Made by a program: the position numbers and the translations under genes. Source: an uncultured Christensenellaceae bacterium (lineage in GTDB: Bacteria; Bacillota; Clostridia; Christensenellales; Pumilibacteraceae). Taken from it: a stretch of 64,000 nt of DNA. The stretch lies in assembly GCA_910588155.1 (NCBI GenBank), contig CAJUPB010000008.1, positions 1-64,000 of the forward strand, written 5' to 3'. Of this stretch, positions 25,247 through 32,521 are shown piece after piece; position 1 is the stretch's first letter, and every line of letters starts with the position of its first letter. The notes under the pieces were generated by a model. It searched no databases and had not been told where the DNA came from. It was given only the letters and a program-made list of their open reading frames with translations.

Positions 25247-25872
25247 GTTATTCGGCAAAAGACTTATCGAGAATATTGACCGACGGCAAAAAAGACGATT
25301 TGGTTATTGCCGAAACCGCATTTGCGCTTGTGGAAAAAGCGGCAAAGCCGCGCATCGTCAGGCGGCGTTTCGGACTTATGGGCGACAAAATAGTCGGAAC
25401 GGGAATCACGCTTTCGGGAGAGGACGTCAAGCGTCATTTGAACGGTTGCAAAGAAGTTTGGCTTATTGCCGCCACCGTCGGAAACGAGGTTGACAACGAA
25501 ATCAAAAGGCTGTCTGCGTCCGACCTTGCGTTGGCGCACGCTTTCGATATGGCGGCGTCTTTGAAAGCGGATTCTTTGTGCGACGAATCGGAACGCGAAA
25601 TCAGAGAGGAAATGAAGAGAGAGGGAAAGAGCGCAACTCCGCGGTTCAGTTGCGGATACGGCGATTTTCCTCTGTCGGTTCAACCGAAAATTCTCTTTGC
25701 TCTCGATGCGTCGAAGTCGGCGGGCATAACCGTAAGCGCAGATTTCACAATGCGTCCTTTTAAGTCGGTAACCGCGATTTTGGGCGTGTGCGAAAAGTTC
25801 GAAGGCAAAGCTTTCGAGTGCGGCGATTGCAGGTTTAAGTCGGTATGTTCGCATAAGCTGTGCGCGAGATAG
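25243..25872 (+). CDS. Stand-alone MetH reactivation-domain protein
   Basis: The 209-residue protein matches the C-terminal AdoMet-binding activation domain of B12-dependent methionine synthase, with RFSCGYGDFPL (about 131-141) as the cofactor-facing motif. In E. coli this domain is part of MetH; here it is a separate gene and the adjacent MetH lacks it. The two presumably work together to reductively remethylate cob(II)alamin. The C-terminus carries a CGDC...CSHKLC cluster (four Cys in about 15 residues) that could bind zinc or an iron-sulfur cluster. The start is GTG, overlapping the metF stop. Confidence 0.85.
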   Translation: MSYSAKDLSRILTDGKKDDLVIAETAFALVEKAAKPRIVRRRFGLMGDKIVGTGITLSGEDVKRHLNGCKEVWLIAATVGNEVDNEIKRLSASDLALAHAFDMAASLKADSLCDESEREIREEMKREGKSATPRFSCGYGDFPLSVQPKILFALDASKSAGITVSADFTMRPFKSVTAILGVCEKFEGKAFECGDCRFKSVCSHKLCAR

Positions 25873-25884
25873 AAAGGAGAGTAT

Positions 25885-28209
25885 ATGCCGAAAAAAATCA
25901 CACCGAAATTTTTCGAACAAAAACATACGTTGGACGGCGCTTTCGGAACGTTGGCGATAGAGTGGGGAAACCTGCCCGCAGGTTTTTCGAGCGAAAGACT
26001 GAATGTCGAAAATCCCGAGCTTGTAAAGCGTATTCACGGCGCGTATTATCGGGCGGGCGCGGATATAATCTGCGCAAACACTTTCGGCGCAAATCCGCTT
26101 AAAGACGCGAATTTCGGAGAACACGTCAAAGCCGCGGTCGAGCTGGCAAGACAAGCCGCGCCCGATGCGTATATAGCTTTGGATACGGGGAGTTCCGGCA
26201 TTACCGTCGGAGAGGGGGCGGTGGATTTCGATGCCGCGGTGAGGGCTTACGAAGAGTTCTATGCCGCATCCGACGATTACGATTTGATTCTAATCGAGAC
26301 GATGACCGACTTGAAAGAATTGCGTGCCGCCCTGATAGGCGCGAAAAAAGCAGGCAGACCGGTGATATGCTCTATGTCGTTCGAGGAAAACGGCTATACT
26401 TTTTTCGGTTGCTCGTTGGAGAGTTTCGTCGTCACGGCGGAGGCGCTCGGAGCAAGCGCAGTCGGAATAAACTGTTCGCTGGGCAGCCGAAAAATAACGC
26501 CGCTTGCCAAGAGATTGCAGGAAGTTTCGCCGTTGCCCGTTTTCATAAAGCCGAATGCCGGTATGCCGAAAACCGTAAACGGGAAAACGATATACGACGA
26601 AAGTGCGGACGAATTCGAAAAAGCTATGAGAGAAATCGCGTCTTTCGGCATCGCTATGCTCGGAGGGTGTTGCGGAACTTCGCCGGAGTATATTCGGCGT
26701 GTCCATAGAATAGAGCGAAACTGTAAAATCGGAGGCACTTTCGGAGGAAAGCTGTGTTGCGCGAATCGTTGCGTAAATGCCTGCGGCGAGACGCTGACGG
26801 TGGGCGAGAGAATCAACCCGACGGGTAAACCGCTTTTGAAGCGCGCGCTTGCCGACGGCGATATCGACGAAGTCATTCGGCTCGGACTCAAACAAAAAGA
26901 GGACGGAGCCGATTTGCTGGATGTCAACGTCGGTATTAACGGCATAGACGAAACCGCCGTTATGAAAAGGTGCGTGGACGCGCTCTCGGGCGTAGGCTTG
27001 CCGTTGGTAATAGACAGCAGCAAGGTCGAAACGATTGAAGCCGCGCTGAAAGCTTACGACGGAAAAGCGCTTGTGAACTCAGTGAGCGGCAAGGAGGAAA
27101 GTCTCGACAAGGTTCTTCCGACGGCGGCGCGTTACGGAGCGGCGGTCATAGGGCTTTGTCTCGACGACGGCGGCGTGCCGAGTTCGGCGCAGGAAAGAGT
27201 AAAGATTGCCGAAAAGATAATAGCCCGCGCACAGAGTGCGGGAATAAGAAAAGAGGATATATACATCGATACGCTGACAATGGCGGAAGGCGCGGGAAGA
27301 GGCAACGCAAACGCCGCGATAGAAGCGCTCGAAACAGTACGTGAAAAGGGCGTCAAGACCGTGCTGGGAGTGTCGAATATTTCTTTCGGTATGCCCGACA
27401 GAGAGGACGTAAACGCCGCATTCTATCATAGGTGCAAAGATGCGGGACTGTCACTTGCGATTATCAATCCGACGCTTGCGAATATCGCGGCAACCGAAGT
27501 CGCTTACGATTTTTTAAGCGGCAGAGAGGGCGCGGCAAAAGATTATATCGCGGCAAAGAGCGGATTTGTCAAGACAGCGGCAGAAACGGAGACAAACGCA
27601 AACACAGATTTGAAAACGGCGGTGATAAACGGATTGTCAGCCACTGCGGCAAAAGCGGCAAAACAATTGCTCGAAGAGACGGAGCCGTTGGAAATAGCGG
27701 AAAAATTCATTGTTCCCGCGCTTGACGAGGTCGGCGACGGGTACGGTTGCGGCAAACTTTTTCTGCCGCAACTCATTGCATCCGCAGATGCGGCAAAGTC
27801 GGCAATGGACGTGCTGTCCGCGGCAATGGGCGGACGGGGCGACAACGGCAAACGGTTTGTGATTTGCACGGTTAAAGGCGACGTGCACGATATAGGCAAG
27901 AATATAGTGAAAGCCGTCGTAAAAAATTACGGTTACAGAGTCATAGATTTGGGCAAAGACGTGTCGGAAGAAGAAGTGCTTGCCGCGGTAAAAAAATATT
28001 ATCCCTGCGTACTCGGTCTGTCCGCGCTTATGACGACGACGGCGGAGAATATGGCGCGAACGATTGCGTTTGTCAGAAAAGAATTCCCCACGCTGAAAAT
28101 ACTTGTCGGAGGAGCGGTGCTGACCGAGAGTTATTCGAAAAGTATCGGCGGAACGTATTGCCGCGACGCCAACGATACGGTCGAAAAACTTAAATTATGT
28201 AAGTGGTAA
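25885..28209 (+). CDS. metH: B12-dependent methionine synthase core (no activation domain)
   Basis: The 774-residue protein holds a homocysteine S-methyltransferase barrel (about 1-290; Cys ligands in GINCS and GGCCGTS) and a pterin-binding barrel (about 300-560; GERINPTGK). A cobalamin cap (about 570-650) and a B12-binding Rossmann domain (about 655-774) follow, with DVHDIGKN; His668 is the lower Co ligand. It transfers methyl from methyl-THF to homocysteine. The usual C-terminal activation domain is missing and is encoded just upstream. AAAGGAG precedes ATG 25885. Confidence 0.93.
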   Translation: MPKKITPKFFEQKHTLDGAFGTLAIEWGNLPAGFSSERLNVENPELVKRIHGAYYRAGADIICANTFGANPLKDANFGEHVKAAVELARQAAPDAYIALDTGSSGITVGEGAVDFDAAVRAYEEFYAASDDYDLILIETMTDLKELRAALIGAKKAGRPVICSMSFEENGYTFFGCSLESFVVTAEALGASAVGINCSLGSRKITPLAKRLQEVSPLPVFIKPNAGMPKTVNGKTIYDESADEFEKAMREIASFGIAMLGGCCGTSPEYIRRVHRIERNCKIGGTFGGKLCCANRCVNACGETLTVGERINPTGKPLLKRALADGDIDEVIRLGLKQKEDGADLLDVNVGINGIDETAVMKRCVDALSGVGLPLVIDSSKVETIEAALKAYDGKALVNSVSGKEESLDKVLPTAARYGAAVIGLCLDDGGVPSSAQERVKIAEKIIARAQSAGIRKEDIYIDTLTMAEGAGRGNANAAIEALETVREKGVKTVLGVSNISFGMPDREDVNAAFYHRCKDAGLSLAIINPTLANIAATEVAYDFLSGREGAAKDYIAAKSGFVKTAAETETNANTDLKTAVINGLSATAAKAAKQLLEETEPLEIAEKFIVPALDEVGDGYGCGKLFLPQLIASADAAKSAMDVLSAAMGGRGDNGKRFVICTVKGDVHDIGKNIVKAVVKNYGYRVIDLGKDVSEEEVLAAVKKYYPCVLGLSALMTTTAENMARTIAFVRKEFPTLKILVGGAVLTESYSKSIGGTYCRDANDTVEKLKLCKW

Positions 28210-28219
28210 GTTATTATTT

Positions 28220-28244
28220 GAATTATGATTTACAAGCATAATTC
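28220..28244 (+). terminator. Weak terminator after metH
   Basis: GAATTATG (28220-28227) pairs with CATAATTC (28237-28244) around a 9-nt loop. A T-rich but interrupted stretch follows. Confidence 0.4.
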
Positions 28245-28300
28245 CTGCTTTTGCTTTAATTCTTGTTTATAATATGTTTACTTGTTACGGGAGGACGGTT

Positions 28301-28560
28301 ATGGAAGAAAATCGGTCTTGCGAAAATTGTAGACATTTCATAAACACTATACTTTATCGAAAAAGAGAATTATGCCTGTCGACTGCGGACATTTTATTTG
28401 CAGTAAAATGAGAGGAATATCGATGAAGAAACGTAATATTGACGGGTGTCGGTATTGGGAACAAAATGAAATCTCTCGTGTAAGCAAAGAAAGTATTGAA
28501 AACATTGCGTTATATGGCAAAAAGAATAGACGAAATGACTTTGATTATCGAGCACTTTAA
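28301..28560 (+). pseudogene. Small Cys-rich protein gene split by a -1 frameshift
   Basis: From ATG 28301 (GGGAGG upstream) the frame reads MEENRSCENCRHF and then meets a stop after 36 codons. One base over, the other frame continues as HKHYTLSKKRIMPVDCGHF, ICSKMRG and GCRYWEQNE to 28560. Adding one T to the TTT at 28336-28338 joins the two into an 86-residue protein. Its pattern CxxCRHF...HY...PVDCGHFIC...K.....CxYWE is that of a small putative metal-binding protein common in Clostridia. It is a recent pseudogene, a sequencing error or, least likely, a recoding site. Confidence 0.7.
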
Positions 28561-28579
28561 TTTGTGGAAAGATTAAGAC

Positions 28580-28786
28580 CTATTCTTGACAAAGAATATA
28601 GTTTGTATCCACATCTAACAGTTTGCAAAGATTTGCGAATGTGTCAAGAGCCGGCAATATGTCCCCTGTTAAGTAGTGCGCTATTGTCGACCGGTGAACA
28701 TTTATACAATTTGCTATTTGGGTTTGAGTCATTCCGCTTTGCCGTACTTCTGCCAATCTTATTCCTATATTTCCGAACGTAATCAT
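28580..28786 (-). CDS. Small XRE-type helix-turn-helix regulator
   Basis: The 68-residue protein is essentially one Cro/CI-type helix-turn-helix: GMTQTQIANCINVHRSTIAHY followed by LPALDTFANLCKLLDV. On its strand GGAGG lies about nine bases before the ATG. A TATAAT-like -10 lies at 28817-28822. It converges with the frameshifted Cys-rich gene. The target is unknown. Confidence 0.8.
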   Translation of the reverse strand: MITFGNIGIRLAEVRQSGMTQTQIANCINVHRSTIAHYLTGDILPALDTFANLCKLLDVDTNYILCQE

Positions 28787-28871
28787 TTAAAAGACCTCCG
28801 ATGTGCTTTCGAATAAATTATATCACATAATTAAACAAAAATCTTAAATTATCGCTATTGGCTATAATAAA

Positions 28872-28899
28872 AAAAACCGCAGGTTGTTCTGCGGTTTTT
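28872..28899 (-). terminator. Terminator of the DegV gene
   Basis: AAAAACCGCAG and CTGCGGTTTTT form a perfect 11-bp stem around a 6-nt loop, T-rich on both strands. Confidence 0.85.
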
Positions 28900-28922
28900 G
28901 AAATTTAATAAACGTATAAAAT

Positions 28923-29801
28923 TTATTTATTGCTTAAACGTCCCTTGCCTTTGAACACGAAACCGAGCATACCGCCGCCCGTGTGCGCGCCTATAATCGG
29001 ACCGACCCAGCCGATTTTTACGTTGCAGCCGTATTTTTCGATGAGTTCGGCTTTGAACGCTTCGGCAAGCTCGAAATTGTCGCCTTGGGGAAGATAGACG
29101 TCGCCGTCCAATTTCTCGGCATATTTTTCGTATTGTTCGGTAAAATATTTGAGAGCGTTGCGCACGCCTTTTGCCTTGTGAACGACGGCAAGTTTGCCTT
29201 CGTTGTTGATTATCAGCACCGGCTTTATTTTCAGCACGGAGCCGATAATCGCGCTTGCGGCGGACACTCTGCCGCCTCTGTGCAAGTGGAACAGGTCGTC
29301 GGCAAAGAACCAGTGGTGAACGTTTCCCGCCGTTTCGTAAAGTCTGCGGGCGGCTTCTTCTGCATCGACTCCTTCGTCGCGCAAGCGTATGCCTTCGTCC
29401 ATAACAAAGCATTGCCCCTGCGTGGCGGACAGGCTGTCCACGACGTAAATCTTTGCGTCGGGATATTTTTTCATCGAATCCGCCGCGCCCATAACCGCGC
29501 TGTTGTAAGTGTTCGACAGTCCGCTGGACAAAGTCAGATGTATTATGTTTTTTGCGCCGCCTTCGATGAGCGAATTAAAATACTCTTCGTGAGTAAAAGC
29601 CGTGATTTGCGAAGTGGTCGGCATTTTCTTATCTTTCAGCATAGCATAGAAAGCCGCATATTCTTCGTTGCTGTCGAAATCGTCGTCGTGCGTGACGCCG
29701 TCCACCGAGTAAGTCAAAGGGATATAAGATACCCGTTTTTCTTTCATTACCGATTTGAACTCGTCGCAGGACGTGTCCGTGGAAAGTAAAAATTTATCCA
29801 T
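28923..29801 (-). CDS. DegV-family fatty-acid-binding protein
   Basis: The 292-residue protein has the two-domain DegV fold: STDTSCD at the start, MPTTSQITAFTHEEYF, the fatty-acid-carboxylate-binding segment LTLSSGLSNTYNSA, and a C-terminal GPIIGAHTGGGMLG. Related proteins bind fatty acids and serve as FakB subunits that present them to the kinase FakA. No FakA is in the window. AGGAG precedes the ATG at 29801. Confidence 0.9.
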   Translation of the reverse strand: MDKFLLSTDTSCDEFKSVMKEKRVSYIPLTYSVDGVTHDDDFDSNEEYAAFYAMLKDKKMPTTSQITAFTHEEYFNSLIEGGAKNIIHLTLSSGLSNTYNSAVMGAADSMKKYPDAKIYVVDSLSATQGQCFVMDEGIRLRDEGVDAEEAARRLYETAGNVHHWFFADDLFHLHRGGRVSAASAIIGSVLKIKPVLIINNEGKLAVVHKAKGVRNALKYFTEQYEKYAEKLDGDVYLPQGDNFELAEAFKAELIEKYGCNVKIGWVGPIIGAHTGGGMLGFVFKGKGRLSNK

Positions 29802-30160
29802 AAATCTCCTAAATCCGAATATTGAGCCGAGCGGCTAAATTCCGTAATCGCCTTTTTTGTATTCAGATTATACATTATATATCCGTTCAAACGCAAACAA
29901 ATTAGCGGTCTTTTAATTTTTCTAATCTGATTTTAATGTTACGGCTCGAAAATGTGCGAAAAATCGCAATAAGGTTCGATTGTCTTATCTTATATATAAA
30001 GCGAACAGATAAAAGAATAATTAGAAAGATTAGAAAATGATTAAATCGCAAAAAAAGACTTTATTTTGCGTATAATATATGCTATAATATCACCGTAAGC
30101 AAAAAGGGATACCCCTGCGGAAACAATGTGTTTCCGTGCTTATTCAAGGAGTTGCAGAAA
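29802..30160. other. AT-rich divergent control region, degV / nfeD-flotillin
   Basis: No gene is visible. ATTAGAAA occurs twice in tandem at 30020-30027 and 30029-30036, and inverted as TTTCTAAT at 29919-29926. Minus-strand TATAAT boxes at 29867-29872 and 29874-29879 may serve degV. Plus-strand TATAAT boxes at 30071-30076 and 30083-30088 may serve the nfeD gene, but none has a good -35. A hairpin CGGAAACA/TGTTTCCG (30118-30136) lies just before the nfeD ribosome binding site. Confidence 0.55.
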
Positions 30161-30952
30161 ATGAACGACTGGTGGATGGCGCTGTCGAGCTTACAGCAAG
30201 TGATGTTTGTCATAGGCTGTGCGACGCTGTTGTTTATGATAGCGCAGATTATTATGATGCTGATGGGGCTGGGCGACCACGACGTATCGGCTGACGGCGA
30301 CGTTTCGGCAGATGTCGACGTAAGCGCCGATTCCGATGTCGATTTGTCGGTCGATACCGACGGCGACGTTTCCCTCGACGCCGACGCAAATGTCGAGGTC
30401 GATACGGGTTCGGTCGTCGCGTCGGTGGGAACTCCCGATGCGGAAACTTCCTGTTCCGGCGGCGAAGTTTGCACGCATCCCGAGGGTATGGAACATTTCC
30501 ACGCATTCGGGTTGAGACTGCTCTCGTTGCGTTGTTTGATAACTTTCTTTTGTTTCGGAGCCTGGGCGGTATTCATCTTCGAAGAATATCTTGCTTGGTA
30601 CTACGCCGTTGCGATAGGCGTTGCGGTGGGTCTAGCGGCGGCTGTCGGTATGGCTTTGCTTATCGGAGAACTGATGAAGTTGCAACGCGACGGAACGATA
30701 AAGATGAAAAACTGCGTGGGGTGCGACGGCGAAGTCTATCTGACCGTCCCTGCGGCGAGAAACGGAATCGGCAAAGTCAATATCCTCGTTCAGGAAACAT
30801 TTGCGGAGTTCGAAGCCGTAACCGATGACGACGAGGCAATACCGACGGGCGAAAAAGTCAAGGTTTTGAAGACCGACGGCAGCACGTTGATAGTGGAGCG
30901 CACTTCGGAAAAGAACAGACAGTCGAAGAGCGACGGAGAAATAGGTAAATAA
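30161..30952 (+). CDS. NfeD-like membrane protein, flotillin partner
   Basis: The 263-residue protein has a first membrane segment (about 10-38) and a 50-residue acidic stretch of V/L-S-A/V-D-x-D units (about 43-95). Two further membrane segments (about 128-172) and a C-terminal OB-fold of the NfeD type (about 185-245, GCDGEVYLTVPAARNGIGKV) follow. NfeD proteins are regularly encoded beside flotillins and help organise membrane microdomains. The flotillin gene follows 30 bases later. The start is ATG 30161 with AAGGAG; an upstream TTG-type start is less likely. Confidence 0.83.
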   Translation: MNDWWMALSSLQQVMFVIGCATLLFMIAQIIMMLMGLGDHDVSADGDVSADVDVSADSDVDLSVDTDGDVSLDADANVEVDTGSVVASVGTPDAETSCSGGEVCTHPEGMEHFHAFGLRLLSLRCLITFFCFGAWAVFIFEEYLAWYYAVAIGVAVGLAAAVGMALLIGELMKLQRDGTIKMKNCVGCDGEVYLTVPAARNGIGKVNILVQETFAEFEAVTDDDEAIPTGEKVKVLKTDGSTLIVERTSEKNRQSKSDGEIGK

Positions 30953-30982
30953 TCATATACTTTCAGGAGGTATATTCATAAA

Positions 30983-32407
30983 ATGGGAAACTTGTTTGCA
31001 ATTAATATCGGAGGCATAATCGGTATAACGATAGCCGGAGTAGTCGTATTGCTGCTTGTTGTGATGCTTGTAGTAAGCAGATACAAGAAATGTCCGTCCG
31101 ACAAGGTTATGGTCATATACGGTGCCGTCGGCAAGACGAAAGACGGCTCTGCGCGTTCGTCCCGCTGTATTCACGGCGGCGCGGCTTTCGTATGGCCGGT
31201 CTTTCAGGCATATAACTTTCTTGACTTGACGCCGATATCGATAAACGTCGATTTGAGAAACGCATTGTCCCGCCAGCACATACGTATAGACGTTCCCAGC
31301 CGTTTCACGGTCGGTATTTCCACCGAACCCGGCGTTATGCAAAATGCCGCGGAACGTTTGCTCGGACTCAAACTCGTGGATATTCAAGACTTGGCAAAGG
31401 ACATAATTTTGGGTCAGCTCCGTTTGGTTATCGCACTTATGGACATCGAGGAAATCAACTCCGACAGAGATAAGTTCCTCGAAGCCGTAACGAGAAACGT
31501 GGAGGGCGAACTCAAAAAGATAGGCTTGCGCCTTATCAACGTGAACGTCACGGATATTTCCGACGAATCGGGCTACATCGAAGCTCTCGGTAAAGAAGCC
31601 GCGGAGAAAGCGAAGAGTGACGCTCGCCGTGCTGTTGCCGAAAAAATGCGCGACGGTGCGATAGGCGAAGCCAACGCGCAAATGGAAGAGAGAATTCAAG
31701 TCGCACAAGCCAATTCCCGCGCCGTGGAAGGAGAGAACGAGTCGCAGGCAAGCATATCCCGCTCCAATGCCGACAGGCGCGAGCAGGAAGCCGAAGCGGA
31801 AAGACGCGCGACCGTTGCCGAAATGATTGCCGAAGCAAAGGCTAAAGAGGAAGCATATAAGGCGGAGCAGCTTGCCGAGCAGGTTCGTGCCGACAGAGAA
31901 AAGAGCACGTTGGAAGCCGACGTCATAGTCAAAGTCGAAGTTGAAAAGAGAAAGAAAGAACTCGAAGCCGAAGCCGAAGCCGAAATGATTAGAAGAAAGG
32001 CACAAGGTGAGGCGGACGCTTTGATGGCAATGAAAGTTGCGGAAGCAAAAGGTATGTACGAAGTGCTGTCCAAGCAGGCGGAAGGTTTCGAAAGAATAGT
32101 CAAAGCCGCCGGCGGTGCGGACGCAGCCGTGCAGATGTTGCTCACCGACAAGATGGAAGAGCTTGTCAAGTTGCAGGTTGAGGCAATCAAGAACGTCAAG
32201 ATTGACAAGGTCACCGTTTGGGACAATATGAACGGCAAGGACGGCAGTTCCACGACGTCGAACTTTATTTCGAGTATGTTAAACGTCGTGCCGCCTATGA
32301 ACGAGATTTTCAAGATGAACGGTATGCAAGTGCCCGAATATCTCGGCAAGAGCACGGAAGCGCCGAAAGAGCTTCCCGAATCGAAGTCCGCAAAGGCGAA
32401 AAAATAA
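30983..32407 (+). CDS. Flotillin (SPFH-domain) protein
   Basis: The 474-residue protein has one N-terminal membrane segment (about 8-32). An SPFH/PHB domain follows (about 35-210; PSDKVMVIYG, FVWPVFQAYNFLDLTPI, PSRFTVGIS), then a long Ala/Glu/Arg coiled coil (about 210-350) that drives oligomerisation, and a C-terminal tail. It matches YuaG/FloT-type scaffolds of fluid membrane domains. AGGAGG lies 12 bases before the ATG, slightly far. It pairs with the NfeD-like gene upstream. Confidence 0.92.
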   Translation: MGNLFAINIGGIIGITIAGVVVLLLVVMLVVSRYKKCPSDKVMVIYGAVGKTKDGSARSSRCIHGGAAFVWPVFQAYNFLDLTPISINVDLRNALSRQHIRIDVPSRFTVGISTEPGVMQNAAERLLGLKLVDIQDLAKDIILGQLRLVIALMDIEEINSDRDKFLEAVTRNVEGELKKIGLRLINVNVTDISDESGYIEALGKEAAEKAKSDARRAVAEKMRDGAIGEANAQMEERIQVAQANSRAVEGENESQASISRSNADRREQEAEAERRATVAEMIAEAKAKEEAYKAEQLAEQVRADREKSTLEADVIVKVEVEKRKKELEAEAEAEMIRRKAQGEADALMAMKVAEAKGMYEVLSKQAEGFERIVKAAGGADAAVQMLLTDKMEELVKLQVEAIKNVKIDKVTVWDNMNGKDGSSTTSNFISSMLNVVPPMNEIFKMNGMQVPEYLGKSTEAPKELPESKSAKAKK

Positions 32408-32433
32408 TTCAATAAAAGCAATATAACACAGTG

Positions 32434-32475
32434 AGGCGTAGCGGTTTATCGACAGGTAAACCGTTGCGCCTTGCC
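32434..32475 (+). terminator. Long hairpin after the flotillin gene
   Basis: A stem of about 15 bp (32434-32448 with 32457-32471) contains a few G-T or mismatched positions around an 8-nt loop. The T-tract is poor (TTGCCGCGTTTTG), so termination may be partial. Confidence 0.55.
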
Positions 32476-32521
32476 GCGTTTTGAAACTTCCTGAACGGAA
32501 TTAAAAAAAGGATAATCGGAT

